Below are positions 24,467 to 37,300 of a stretch of 64,000 nt of DNA, piece after piece. Positions within the stretch are counted from its first letter, which is position 1; every line of letters begins with the position of its first letter. Below the pieces are notes generated by a model, which saw only the letters and a list, made by a program, of their open reading frames with translations, ran no database searches and was not told where the DNA came from. The position numbers were made by a program, and so were the translations under genes. Source of the DNA: Piper betle (lineage: Eukaryota; Streptophyta; Magnoliopsida; Piperales; Piperaceae); NCBI GenBank assembly GCA_033002965.1, contig JAURVB010012890.1:54088-118087 (forward strand), in the 5' to 3' direction.

Positions 24467-24760
24467 GGACCCCACTAGGTATTAGAGACTAAATTGAGGG
24501 ATCTCACAATCCACTTATCTTAAAAAATCTTGTCTCCAAAATTTCTATAATTGGCCTGTTACTACCTCCAAGCCCACACTCTTTTTTGACCCATTTATAA
24601 TGACCTGGCCTAAAGTGCAGCATAATAGGCTAAGTCATTTTTTCATAATAGTTAACCAAAGTTAAAGATTTATAGTACCCACTTATAAATATGAACTTAC
24701 CCGAATAGATATTAAATATAAGACTAAATTAAAGAATCTCACATATCTACTTCTTAGTTC
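24467..24760. repeat. Direct repeat copy 2, right part, and a diverged third copy
   Basis: GGACCCCACTAGGTATTAG... continues repeat copy 2 after the hAT insertion. From about 24590 a third, more diverged copy is visible: the series TAAAGTGCAGCATAATAGG, AGTTAAAGATT, CACTTATAAATATGAACTTAC matches the end of copies 1 and 2. Confidence 0.65.
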
Positions 24761-24783
24761 TTTAAAAAATTTGAAAAGCTTTT

Positions 24784-25217
24784 AAATGTGTTATTCTTAA
24801 ACTAATTTTTAACTACATTTTAGCTATTTCAAAAGAATTGTAAAAATTTTGCATTTGTTTGGATGTGTGCAAGAGCATTTGCATATGGCTCCAGCAATGA
24901 ATCTATGAGTTCATATTTCTTAGTTTACCAACGAGGAGTTTCTCCCAGGGTGTAGGTTAAAGCATGCCGTATAATTATTTTTTATTGTAATCGCACTCCA
25001 AATTATATAAATGTGCTATTCTTAAACTAAATTTTACCTACATTTTAGTTATTTCAAAAGAATTGTAGAAATTTTGTAATTGTTTGGATGTGGCTCCAAC
25101 AAGGAATCTGTGAATTCATATTTCTTGGTCTACCAACGAGGAGTTTCTCCCTGGTTGTAGGTTAAAACATGCCGTATAATTATGTTTAATTTTAATTGCA
25201 CTCCAAATTATAAAAAT
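24784..25217. repeat. Tandem duplication, unit about 220 bp
   Basis: Two adjacent diverged copies (24784-25007 and 25008-25217). Shared landmarks are ATTCTTAAACTAA, ATTTCAAAAGAATTGTA, CAACGAGGAGTTTCTCCC and ACATGCCGTATAATTAT. Non-coding. Confidence 0.85.
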
Positions 25218-25384
25218 TTCCTTATTGAGAGATCAAATTCTAGTTTAGCGTCTTGAAGAGAAGAAATTTGTTAATCGACGACCCAGGAAATAGAAAATAT
25301 ATGAGCTGTGTGGATTTATGGGGGCATGAGTATTAATCAAATTTTAAGGTTTTCTGCTCAATGGCCATGGCCCAATGCCAACTC

Positions 25385-25475
25385 CAAGCTGCTATGGTGC
25401 AACATGGGCCAACGGCCCATAACAAGAAAATGAGATAAGGCCCATGTCATAACCAGCCCAGCCCATCTACTCTCT
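25385..25475 (+). promoter_or_regulatory. Clustered site II motifs upstream of the ATP synthase delta-prime gene
   Basis: Within about 90 bp: ATGGGCCAACGGCCCAT, AAGGCCCATG and CAGCCCAGCCCA, that is at least five TGGGCC/GGCCCA-type cores. Such clusters are known in promoters of plant mitochondrial respiratory genes, where TCP factors bind. The cluster lies roughly 50-150 bp before the likely 5' exon end. Confidence 0.6.
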
Positions 25476-25541
25476 CCAATGCAGCAAAACGCTCAACGCC
25501 GGAGATAAACGGGAAAAATCGCGAACGAGGCTTCGCTCAAG

Positions 25542-25699
25542 GTAGGCTCCCCCCAAAAAAGTATCGATTTTTCTTCTCCGTTTTCCGATTCCTCCATCGA
25601 TTTCGATCTCTCATCGTCAAGCTCTCGTCGAGATCGATCGAATGAGCTAACATTTGTGCGATCTGATCTCCATTTTCGCTCCGATTCCGGGTCTTGTAG
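25542..25699 (+). other. Probable intron in the 5' untranslated region
   Basis: Donor AAG|GTAGGC at 25541/25542 and acceptor TTGTAG at 25694-25699, ten bases before the start codon. Size and signals fit a leader intron; inferred, not proven. Confidence 0.5.
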
Positions 25700-25709
25700 G
25701 TCACCGGAG

Positions 25710-28290
25710 ATGTTGAGGCAAGCGCACCGCGTGCTGTCCCGGGCGGCGCTGGGGGTGCCACGGCGGGCGTTCTCGGCGGACGCCCCGGCTCCGGTGGCGG
25801 CGACACCGGACGCGGCGTTCGTGGAGGCGTGGAAGAAGGTGGTGCCGAACTTGGAGCCGCCCAAGACGCCGCTCTCGTTCATGCAGCCCCGGCCGCCCAC
25901 CCCGGCCTCCATCCCATCCAAGCTCACCGTCAACTTCGTCCTCCCTTACCAGTCCGAGCTCTCCGCCAAGGAGGTATTGTTTTCCGACGTTTTGTGGTGA
26001 TTGCGTTTGATAGGGTCATGTACAATAGTGAAGCTTTGAGTTTTAGGCTTATTTGTTGAAATGCGAGAGGTAGTTGTTGTCTGTTAGATTATATCAGGGT
26101 AGACTCGTAGTTCTCGTAGCGAATTGAAATGATCATATTTCGTATAAAGTAATACAAGGAAGAAATGTCGGAAACATGACAGATTTGCGGGGTGGTGAAG
26201 AGATTGATGGGGTTTTAGATCGGTTATGTAATTGTAAGATGAGGCGTTTATGGTTTATTGTGATTTGTTTTGAGAGAAGAATGTGGAACACGTTGATTTT
26301 AGATTGGGTATATTAGAATGTTCCCTCCAAGTAACTTGTAAATTACATTTAATTTAGAAGTGTGATCAGGTGAGGGGCTATATGGTAGAAGAAGGATAAT
26401 AAAATATTGTTTTTGATCAAGAAAAACGTGGATGATGGGCGTATATCCTTGACAGTGAACTGGTATGGACGAATCTCAGACCACTATAGGGAATCATGAC
26501 AAATTTGGGGGAAAGGGAGATGAATAAGAAGAAATGTATAATAAGATTTTAGATTGGATTGTGAGAGAAAATTGTCTTCTATTAGATCATATTAGGATAA
26601 AATCTGCCAATTCTCTGGTGCTGATGGTCTCAAGCTCACATAAAGGAAGAGGTTTGGTGTCGAGAAGTGCATCCTGCTGTCAAACATTATCATTAATTTT
26701 CTTGTTGATCCTAGGTTAGATTGATGTCCTCAATCCCTTTTCAGGATGAGGTGGAGTCAGAAGAAGATTGTGTGGGGATGGTTTTTTTTTTTTGTAGCGA
26801 ACTGAAATGTACTTCCTTCATATCATGTATTACCAAGAAGAAATTAGAGAGAACATGACGAATTTGCAGAGTTAGAATTGACAAATAACGAGATTTTGAT
26901 CGTGGGGTGAGAATAAACCTGGGGAAAGATAGAACTATATTATTTCATTGGTTGATTCCCCCCTTTAAACATTTACACGGCACAGTAGTCAAATGCATAG
27001 GCGATTACAAGTACCATTTTATGCATGTCTTACCAACTTTACAAATCTTGGTAACTCAATTAATTTTGGATTGTAATCAGATAAGATCATTATTTTACAA
27101 TAATTTTGCTGTATAGTGGCATATTGGGGGAGTTTAATGTACCATCTCTCAGTTTTATGCTTTGAGGCTACGCATTTGGGATTTACATTTATTGATTCAT
27201 GACATAACCCAATTTAGGTTGAGTAAAATATGACCTTTTTAAAAGTTGGTGAAAATTATGTTATTTAGTATTTATTGGCTCTTTGCTAATGCTTTTCTGC
27301 ACGCTTGCCCTCACCCTCGTGTCAATCTAGTTGTATGCTGTTAATTGAGTTGACTTTAAGCTGTTTATATGTTTTCTTGATATTTACTTTGTTATCTTAC
27401 TCATATGAGCTTGTTTTCTGATGCATCCATCTTATAGATTGTCTACATTTATTAAATGCTATATCTCTTAGGTGCTTGTAGCTTCTTGGTTATCCATATA
27501 TTCGATTTAGGTGGTTGCTTTGTTAAGTTTTAACTTCTGCCCTGCATATTTGCAAGGATAAATTGTCGATTAACTCCTGAATAACTTGATTCCAAGGATA
27601 AACTAAGAATTTTTTGGGTCTTGACTGCCACACTGTTCTAATTTTTTGGATATAGAATAGGTTACAGGAATGTGCTTTTTGACTTTATGTTTCAGAGTTA
27701 AAAAAAAAAGATGATTATGTTACAATACCCTCTTCCTGCGTTACTATTTATAGTTATATATAAGGGTTTCGCATAAGACATTTTTGAAGGAGAGAAGATT
27801 TGGTTCTTAATTAGTCATCAAGAGTTTAAGAGTTATAATGTCCTAAATTTAACTTCGTCATAACTTCAAACTCTTACATTTTTTATCTGTGGTTTTGACA
27901 ATGAAAAAAGATGTCAAGTATTTTGAGGCTGCTTTTTTTTTTCAGGTTGACCAGGTGATCATCCCTGCCTTGACAGGGCAAATGGGTGTTTTGCCTGGAC
28001 ATGTGCCTACCATTGCAGAGCTTAAACCTGGTGTTCTATTGGTTCTTGAAGGGAATGAAACCACTAAATACTTTGTGAGCAGTGGTTTTGCCTTCATTCA
28101 CGCAAATTCCTTCACGGATATAGTTGCAGTTGAAGCAATCCCACTCGATCACTTTGATCAAAGCCAAGTCCAGAAAGGGCTTGAAGAATTCCAACAGAAG
28201 GTAAATTCGGCCTCTACCGACTTGGAGAAGGCCGAAGCCCAAATTGGAGTAGATGTTTATAGTGCACTCAATGCCGCACTCTCTGGCTAG
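25710..28290 (+). CDS. ATP16: Mitochondrial F1-ATP synthase subunit delta-prime
   Basis: Two coding exons, 25710-25973 and 27946-28290, separated by a 1972-bp intron in phase 0; 202 residues. This is the plant mitochondrial homologue of bacterial epsilon, part of the central stalk of F1. Residues 1-20 ([20 protein letters not shown]) form an arginine-rich presequence. The beta-sandwich begins [14 protein letters not shown] and continues across the intron into [25 protein letters not shown], a hallmark of this subunit. The C-terminal helices carry [12 protein letters not shown] and end NAALSG. The start is the first ATG after the proposed leader intron. Frame intact. Site II motifs upstream fit its role in respiration. 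Confidence 0.97.
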
Positions 28291-29575
28291 TATGCACCGT
28301 CATATCTTTGGTTGATTTCGTCATCGTTTTAATCAGACTCCTTTTTCGCAAAGGCGAACATGCTTTTAAGAATAAGGCAACTTTGCGTGCACATTTTTCT
28401 TGTTGTTTAGCCCCTCTTTGTGTGGATGATGGTGGGAAACTGTTAGTAGTTTTTGACTAAAATTACATCTTGTTGCTTGTTTTAACAGCTACTTCATTTT
28501 TGGCTAATAATGTTTATTAGTGACAAAATTGATTATCTTATTAATTTTGAGTGAGTTATTAGAAGTTATAAGTGATTTGCTATTATTATATACTAGAAAT
28601 AATTAACTGAAATTACTAGAATTATCAATTATATTAGGAATTATATCAGGATAAAATATCATTAGCCTTCAGTTTTGTTGATTATTATGATTCCTTGGGT
28701 TCGAGATGATGATTATTGATGAACTTCAACGCATTGTCGGCCCCCATGAGTAAGCACGTAAGAGTCAAATATTTGTGTATTAACGAATAGATCGATCTAA
28801 TTTTTAGATGATAAATTCAGTTCTAATATTTCAATTCATTCTAAGTTCGAGGCTGCAACTCCTCAAATTGAGAGTATTATCCTCACATCCCGTCCTTTCG
28901 TTCGTCATATATAATATCAAAATTGAAGTTGAAGTTGAAGTTCTTGTCATAAAGTTCCAATATTCTAACATATTTGGTCTGCCTGCCCTTTTTCTAAAAA
29001 AAAAAACAAAATGTCATATTTTATTCCTTGAAAGATACTACCCCATTTTTAATGGGTCAAATAAAAATAGGCCCATTAAAAGACATCAAAGCATCAGCTT
29101 TCTTTGCAAAACTTTGTACAAGGCACACTCTGCACACTATTTATTAAAGATTCTTTTATGCATGAGGTACAACGCATATATAACTTATATGATTTATATT
29201 TTTGTTTGGAGTAATTTAGTAGCCCTGTTACTCAAACCTCGTATAGATAAATAAAAAAATAAATAATAAGCGTAATTATAATTTGTCAACTCAATATAAT
29301 GCTGGTAACTCTCTCATCTTAATTATCAAAAAAATAATAAAATAAATTAATTTCAAAATATCTATTAACTAGTGTATTTTTAAAAATCTAAAAACTGGTC
29401 GGACGATAAAAATAGATACTCACTTCAATTTTTCTATTTATTAAATACATGTCATAATTGGCTCGAGTCGAACTTAAGAATGGAGCTCAGTTTAATATTA
29501 CTCCAAAAAAAATGATTTTTTTGTTTAATTGACTGGGCTAAGCCAAAATGAACTAATTTGTGAAGCTAACATATC
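28291..29575. other. Intergenic between two + strand genes
   Basis: Begins with the 3' untranslated region of the delta-prime gene (to about 28500). The rest is AT-rich with no recognised feature. Confidence 0.6.
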
Positions 29576-29579
29576 CAAA

Positions 29580-29660
29580 ATTCGATGATGGCCCAAAAGA
29601 AGCCTCCCAGTCTTCACTCTTAATGGGCCTGGGCCGAAACAAAACAAGGCCCATTTAAAA
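29580..29660 (+). promoter_or_regulatory. Site II motifs upstream of the cysteine-motif gene
   Basis: GATGGCCCAAA, AATGGGCCTGGGCCG and AAGGCCCATT lie within 70 bp, about 180-260 bp upstream of the likely start. Same motif class as before the ATP synthase, PPR and ALG8 genes. Confidence 0.5.
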
Positions 29661-29841
29661 GAGAGGAAACGAGTCATGATCCAATCCCCACCGCCGCCGT
29701 CGACTTTCCCCGATCCCGCCGGTACGCCGTATCCATCGCCGGCGCACCCTCTTATTATTATTTTTTTTCTTTTCTTTCCCTCCCTTTCAAATTCGAATTC
29801 AAATTTATCCGCCCTTCTCGCCGTCCCCGGCGGCGTCGGAG

Positions 29842-32289
29842 ATGGCCGCCGGATCGCCGTCCCCGTCCGCCGCCGCCTCCTCCTCCCCCCGGTTTCCAAC
29901 GGCGGCGCCGCCACCCGCGGCCACCGCCCCGACACCGACTCTCGCGGCCGCCGCGTCAACAAGCCCAAGTGCTCCAAGTGCGGCAACGTCGCCCGTTCCA
30001 GGTTGGTTGCTCCCTCCCGCTCTCTCTTCTCCCTTGCTAGAACCCTAGGTTTTGTTGGGGGGTTGGTGTTTGTGGGTCGGATTGTGTTGAATGTTGGGAT
30101 AGTTTGTGTTTGAAATTGGAAAGGTGTATGTGTTTTTTTTTTTTTTGGGGGGGGGGGGGATGGTTATCTTGATTTGCGTTGGATTTGTACGAATTTGGGT
30201 TGTTGCAATCGTCTAGAATCAACTTTTTTCCTCGGGCGTGTTGTTCTTAGATACGAGTTTGGTTACAGATTGACTTATATGAAATCCATGTGAATGATGT
30301 TAGTCTTTCTGCTGAATGATTTGAAATTAGGAGATCAATGTCTAAATTTTGTAATTAGAAGATCAATATCTGAGGGTAAGATTGTCTTTTGTATTTATGA
30401 CATCAAATTTTATAGGTTGCAGGTTTTCTAGGGATCAGGTGGAAGAAGTAGTTTTTTGGGGTTGTTATGAACCAATTACGTGGGAAGTTTTGATTCATTT
30501 TTTGGAATTACAGAAAATTTCATTGTGCTTCAATTACCATCTGGCCTTTATGGGGGTATCGAATGACATGCATAATTGAAACTGGTTGTGTGTCAAAGGA
30601 TGCAGTCAGTTGGGGACTTGGAAATGTAGATCAGTTCCGCTTAAAGGAATTTTATGTTTTGTCCTACTCTAAGGAGTTTCTTCCGCCTCCCCCTAAATCA
30701 CACCAACAATAGGAAATTTTGTTTGGAAAACATAGGTTATTGAGTGGATGTACGGCAATTTCCATGTTCTCTGTTTGTTTGATTATTAAGTTCCATATGG
30801 TCAGTGGTAATAGATTACCTTGTTTGTATATTACATATTTTAATTTGTACATGATATATGTAATTTGTGGAGTGCATGCTGATTACCTGTATGGTGTGCA
30901 ACTGTAGGTGCCCATATCAATCATGTAAGAGTTGCTGTGCAAAAGCGCAAAATCCATGTTATATTCATGGTATGCTGAGTTTATTTGAGTATGTTTTAGT
31001 TATCTCTTGAAGGGAGTGTTTATGTACAGAAAATTTAAATGTTCGGTTTCCATATTATATTTGCAGTGCTGAAATCAAACTCGATTTTACCACACAAGTC
31101 GTCAAATTCTGTATCAACATCTGAAAAACCTTCTATCGATGCTGGGTATGTTGTAAGTGCTTTGGATTTGTTAGCAAATCTGACCTTGTTAACCTTGAAG
31201 AAACACTTGACATTCTTTTTGCTGTAGGAATTCCTCAAGAGTTTCGTCACTTCGGCATTTTCCCGCTAACTTAACCAGATTCATTGGGGGTCAAAACTCT
31301 CTGAAATTAAGAAGGCCATTATCACGAAAGGTTCAAATAGGGTTCTCTATTACGTTATGCAATTTTGCGAGCCAGTTGTTTGAATCAACTGTGCTGTGTA
31401 CTCTGCTTCATCTTAAAGTTTGAAATTGGCATGCAAATTTCAGGATGCTGCTGCAATAAATAATTGGAGATTCTCAAGGCTGAAAGAGTATAATGAGAGT
31501 TATATGGAAGCCGAAGAAGAAGCTTTTGCAGATATATGCATATTGTTAGATTGTTGGAGGAGGTTTTCTCTGTTAGTGAACCAGCAGAAGATAGCACTCT
31601 GGGGGATGAAAACTTTGCCAACAAATTGATCCCAGGAGTCAAGTTGAAGTTAAAATCAAGCTGCCAGCAAACTGAAAGCTTCAGAGAGAAAATTCATGCA
31701 TTGGTTGATGATGGATTAAATGACTTGCAGAAAGGGGAACATATGGATGATATTGTATTTACTGAGGACTTGAAGGAGTCCAAACGTCTAAAAAAGCGCG
31801 CGATACTGATAGTATTGGAGCTGTAGATGTACTTATGGAAAAGTTGAGCAAGGCACGGACTGAAGATGATCTGAAGTCTTGCATACAGATGAAGTCTAAT
31901 TTGTTCAACAGGGAAGCTGATTCTTTGTATGAAACAGCTGCAGGTGACAGGAGCAATTCTCAACTAGCTAGCAATGAAAATTCTGGAGGGTCTCCAATGC
32001 CAAAGCTAGCGATACCAGCTAATATATTGTCGAATCCCTTTAACACAATAGCCATTGATCAAGAGGCTCTTTCAGCCATTGAACAACACTTTATTTCTTT
32101 AGAAGAGATTATAAAGCTTTGAGATTGGAGATCCTGAAAATTGACCGCAGGTGGTTGATAACAAAGTTGGCAACACCTTCCAATGTATTGCCAAAAACTA
32201 TTTGTGACCAAAACCGTGGGTCAAGAGGTCTTTGCGATCATAACCATGGGTCAAGAGGTCTTTCAGCTGTGATTGGCAGTTCTCTCTAG
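29842..32289 (+). CDS. Plant protein with SHI/LRP1-type cysteine motif, frame interrupted
   Basis: Exons: 29842-30001, 30908-30969, 31067-31145, 31228-31330, 31444-32289. The cysteine motif spans the first intron: CSKCGNVARSR then CPYQSCKSCCAKAQNPC, spacing C-x2-C-x7-C-x4-C-x2-CC-x6-C, the pattern of the SHI/STY/LRP1 finger. The remainder (NNWRFSRLKEY, EEAFARYM, RLLEEVF, LEKAR-type helices) resembles a conserved plant family (Arabidopsis At2g46420/At3g61700) of unknown function, not the SHI transcription factors themselves. Four single-base deficits break the frame: the C6 run at 29885-29890 (if the ATG at 29842 is used; an in-frame ATG at 29676 avoids this), 31530/31531, the A6 run at 31790-31795, and 32105-32109. 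Beyond the last, coding-like sequence continues (RLEILKIDRRWLITKLA) to TAG at 32287. Either consensus errors or a decaying copy. Confidence 0.75.
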
Positions 32290-32900
32290 GAGAATTTGTA
32301 AAGCTGTGAGATTAGAGAACATAATTTTGAAGATTCATTTCAGAAGATCAGGTCCCAATCTGATAGTTCCATTGCTTCAGCTAATGATGGAAGTTGTGGT
32401 GTGAATCGTACTTGATCCTATTTGTTTGTAAGCAAAGAGATGACTGGGAGCAGCACCATAAGGTTGATCGATGCTGTCCGCGTTGTAAATTTACTGAAGA
32501 CCCCTGATTGTTTGTCAATTTTTAATGCCAATCAATATAGTGATGCCTGCTGATCATTTTGACATTTGAGTTCTTTCATTCTCATCTCTTTACTCATTGT
32601 AGTTATTACACTTCTAGCATTCATAATCATTGCAGTTCATTTGGATTCAAGTCAGCTCTGTAGGTGCCCAAGCACAGTAATTGTCAGGTTGCAAGATGAG
32701 TGATTGTTTCAGAGTCTCAACACGGTGATTTAATCACATCAAGAGCTTATTGACTAAATAGTGTTATCTTTGATATTGCCATGTTCAGTTCTTAGAATTG
32801 AAGTATTTCAAACAACAATAGAGTTTACTTTACATGAATAGCCCTTGCTGTACAAATTTGTTTGGCAGATTGCCTTATTGTCCTCTTTGGAGGGTTTGGA
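32290..32900. other. 3' flank of the cysteine-motif gene
   Basis: Probable 3' untranslated region, then AT-rich intergenic DNA up to the hAT-like element. No further gene seen. Confidence 0.5.
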
Positions 32901-34330
32901 CCCGGGTTGCACGAATTGGCCGATTCCGAGTGGAATCGGCCGATTTAAATCGGATCGGCGTCGCGCCAATCCGATTTCGGGGCCGAATCGGTTGGCTCCG
33001 AATCGGCCTCGGAATCGGAATCGGTTTTTTTAGTAAATTACTAAAATACCCTAGTTATGATTTTTATTAAATTATTTAAGCAGGTAAAATGGTAATTTGG
33101 ATTTAAAAACCTAAAATTGGCTCTTTCGCCATCCGACCTCACCTCTGCCCGACCTTCCGACCACGCCACCGCCGTCCAACCTCAGCTCCGCCTGACTTGC
33201 TGTGGAGCGCAAAGGCGAGGAGTTCGGGTGGAATCGGCGACCGCCTCTGCCGCGCTTCCGCTGTTCGACCTCAGCTCTGCCGCGCTTTCGCCGTCCGACC
33301 TCAGCTCCGCCCGACCTGCTGTGGAGCGCAAAGGCGAGGAGTTCGGGTGGAATCGGCGGCCGCCCTCCGCCGCACTTCCGCCGTCCGACCTCAACTCCGC
33401 CCGACCTTCCGACCACGCCACCGCCCTCGCAACTCCGCCTTCGACAGGTGGCCGGCCGACAGCACAGCGGAGTGTGCTGTGGAGCGCAAACGCGAGGAGT
33501 TCGGGTGAAATCGGCGGCCGAACGAAAATTTGGGTAAATTTAGATTTTTTTATTGAAATTGAATGTTGTGATATGCGAATTGTTATCTATGATGTGCTAA
33601 TTGATTAATATGATGTGCAAATTGTGATGTCCAAATTAAAATTTTGTGCGGATTTGGGATTTTTTTATTGCTGATTTGGGATTTCGTTGACTTAATTGTG
33701 TGTGCTGCAAATTGTGATGTGCGAATATGTGCTATGTGTAAATTGTGATGTGTAAATTGTGATGTGCGAATATAGCTTGGAAGTCTTGAAAATTTGCTTG
33801 GTAGTGGTCCGATTAATGATGAATTTTTTGGTGTGCTACTGTTGATATACTAGGGTTTTTAGGAACTGTAATTGACGGTTTTTGCAATTAATTGTCTTTG
33901 CCTTGGTGTTCAGTTTGTTGTCTTTGTGATGCTCTTTTAGGTATGTAATTATATGAAATTGTGTTCATTACATAAAGAGTATGTTCTTCAGGTTTGCTCT
34001 TATTTGAATTACATAAAGAATATATTCTTTTAGGTATGTTCTTATTTATTTTTTCAGGTATGACTCTACCATTGTATTGTCATAATTACATACCTTTATG
34101 ATTGTTGTATAAATACTTGAATTTGTGTATTTATGTTGAGAAATTATATAATTATGTATTTCAGGTATTTCTGTTATGAGTTGGCAAATTTTTGTATATG
34201 ACCGATTTAGACCGATTCAGGCTGATTCAACTGAACCGATTCCTGGCCGATTCAGACCGATTCCAATTCCAATTCCGATTCCAACCCCTGGAAAACCGAT
34301 TTCGATTTCGATTCCGATTTATGCAACCAT
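32901..34330. mobile_element. Non-autonomous hAT-like element, about 1.43 kb
   Basis: Left end CCCGGGTTGCACGAATTGG and right end whose complement reads ATGGTTGCATAAATCGG share GGTTGCA and flanking bases. The flanks carry GGTTTGGA (32893-32900) and GGTTTGGC (34331-34338), an 8-bp duplication with one mismatch. Both subterminal zones (32925-33030 and 34200-34320) are packed with CCGATT/AATCGG units, as in hAT elements. The interior has GC-rich direct repeats of GCGAGGAGTTCGGGTGGAATCGGC (three copies: about 33215, 33335, 33493) and no transposase. Superfamily is inferred from ends and target-site length. Confidence 0.7.
33130..33520. repeat. GC-rich internal repeats of the non-autonomous element
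   Basis: Units built from 'TGTGGAGCGCAAAGGCGAGG', 'GTTCGGGTGGAATCGGC' and 'CCGTCCGACCTCAGCTCCGC' recur two to three times with small changes. Open frames across them are by-products of the repeats. Confidence 0.75.
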
Positions 34331-37300
34331 GGTTTGGCTTGCAAAGCTGTTGATAGATGCTAACATGCCTGAAATATGAGGTGAAAACATTGACACAGGT
34401 GTATATTGGAATACACAGTTGTTACTTGTTAGTCAATCATCTTGCATAATTTTTTCTTTGCCTACCTTTTTTTCCGGGGAGTTGCCAATTTATTTTGAAT
34501 ACAACTGCATCATGGCCAAGAAATGTGGGGTTTTTTCACACCTTCCAGAATTGCATTACAGATTCTCACGTTACCATTTTTTTTCCTTGCAAAGTTGAGA
34601 CTTTGAGTTGCTGATAATTGTTTTTCAAGGGAAACCGTTTTGAACTTTACAGAGTGGACTTTGAAGACATTACTTGAGAAGGCTATGGAGAAGCCCAGTG
34701 TCAATGTTCAATGTTTCTTGTAGGACGCTTATTCACATATTTTTTTCTCTCATCTTGTGAAGGTAATATCTGATGTATTCTCTTTTGTGCGCTGACGTTT
34801 GGGTGTGTTCTTAAAAGTTAGAAGTTTGTTCTACGCAAATTTAGTAATTTGCAAATATATTGAATTGCTATTCAACAAGGTAAACCAAACATTTATTTTA
34901 GCTAATGCCGAAAATGTTGTCTTGAGCCAAGTATTACCGGTGTGTGTTTTGGAACTTGGCTCACACATGCTCACATAAAATTTAACAAATGAACGTAAAT
35001 CGAGTTGGATGTCAAATTATAAGGCTTAACCATGTAACCCAAATCACATTGAAATTTTAATATGAACAAAAATGCACCTAATTGGGTCTTGAAGTCTTGT
35101 TAATTTAGAGTAATATTGAGTTCATGTTTAATTTATTCAGAGGATTTACCGAGTAAATGTGCTTTCAACTCGATGCATTATGGCCTTTTTTTTTGTCGTG
35201 AGCTAGCTTGGCATGGTTGCATCCTTGTCTACTTATTAGAATTACATGGTCGAATGAGGAGTGATTTCATATATCTAATATATCTTACAGATGAGGCAGC
35301 AAGGCCCAAGAACTTGAATCTTTTCATAAATGACGAAAGGAAACAGCTAAAAGAAATATGATTTACATGTTTTGATTCTCTTTGAACAGAATGATTGACA
35401 TGTATATGGTAGGAACAAAAACTGGCAAAGAAGAAAAGAAGAATCAAATAAGGAGGCTAATGGCTATCTTGCGTTTTGGTGATGATGTTACAGATGATCT
35501 CTACCCATGACAGACAAACATTGAAGGGTTGTAATAGACGTTGGACCCATCAAAAACCACAATATCAATTCATAATATAATTGAGATTGGACGTCAATAG
35601 TGTTTGCTTGCCGTCTCTTTTTAGTTGTGTGTGTTGGTCAAGCACACCAGCCACGGCATGAACACGGTTTTGCCTCCATAATTTTGCTTCCTAATCAATG
35701 GACGCCCGATGTGGGAGGCAATAGTGTTCCAACTGGCTACTCTAGACTTCAACAAGTAATGTATCTTCACACTTTATTGCTAATATATAACTATATATAT
35801 TGCCTAATAGTAGGTTATTTAACTTTTTTCCCCTTCCAATGTTAACATGTTTATTGAAAAATATAAAATTAAAATAATAACGTCTACAAAACTGATAGAA
35901 GCACTTTTTAAAACTCTTCACAAAAGCGAGATATATTTTTTCACTCAAACAAAAATACCCAATAATTTTTACCACGTCCAAATGTTATTTTTGTAAACTC
36001 TGGCGCTTTTTATGATTGTAACGAAAAGAACTCTCCGGTAAAATTTTCTTGAAATTTTATATAAATTAATTTTTTATTGTAACCGAATGCCTTTTAACTT
36101 AAAAAATTTGTTTGTTTTGATAATATTTCGGCGCACTTGTAGAGTTAGCTTAAAGCTTTAGATTTAACCTTCTCACAATTACCATCCAACTGTAATTGGC
36201 AGTAGTTTTGTTAACGAGTAGACATGAATAAAAATATGGGAACAGATCAAGCCCTGGTGATTTAGCAATAGTATGGCCTAACCCACTATGCAGATTTGGG
36301 TGGGCATCATTTATCTGTTACCTATATCCAACATTAGAAACAAGATGGAAAATTTCAATGCTGACCAGTCACCACTAAGAGACATCACAGGCATAACAAA
36401 ACCTCTATAATTGAGTTGCCGATTTGATAAATCAGTCGGCAATGACTAATCCATCACTAATTACACATTCTTTTAGACTTCATACTATAATTGAACACCC
36501 ACAAAATTGAAAGCAAATATACACAAATGCACACATTATTATAACTATGCATATTATTATTATCTATGTAATAGAGTATTACATTGAATTTTCTGGGTTT
36601 GAACATGTTTGTATGAACACTGCACTGGTCATTGCTTGTGCATGTAAAAGGTACCAAGTGAAGGGACTTGGAAAGATGTGGATATGTACAAGATGTCAAA
36701 CTTCAATGGGATAAACCAACCACCAAGGAACTTTAGCCCTGGAGTTCAAATTTCAAAGGTTGATATTTAGTGATGATGTGAGGTTGGATTACTTTACAGT
36801 TAACCAAACATCAAAAAGAAGTTTTGAACCACAGAGAGTTCAATATGTTATCTATTTCTTCATATTTGTTACTGTTTCACTGCCTTAATTTTTACTTGGG
36901 AATAGTGCATGGTGATGGAAGAGGACATTGAAGTGGGGATAAGAGATGAGAAGAGCACGATAGAATCGAAGCTGAGAAGTGGCCTAGGGGGAAGGCAACG
37001 TGGAGGCAAAGGCAAGGAATCCTGACACAAATGTTTGGCCATTGTACACAGAGACTTTTGATTTCTCTTCTTAATAATGTTAGTTGGGGAGGTGTTAGAT
37101 GAAGGTGATGAAACAGACTCAATGACAACCTTTTGTTGGGTACAACTTACAAGGCCACTGTAAAGTCATGAAAGCCTCTACCTTCTTGCTTCCCTAATCT
37201 GTTATACAGATAGTTTACCATTCAGAATGTCAAGATTGTTGTTGATATACATGAATGTGAGTGTTGTTCACATTTCTTTGCCTGCATCACCTCCTCCACC

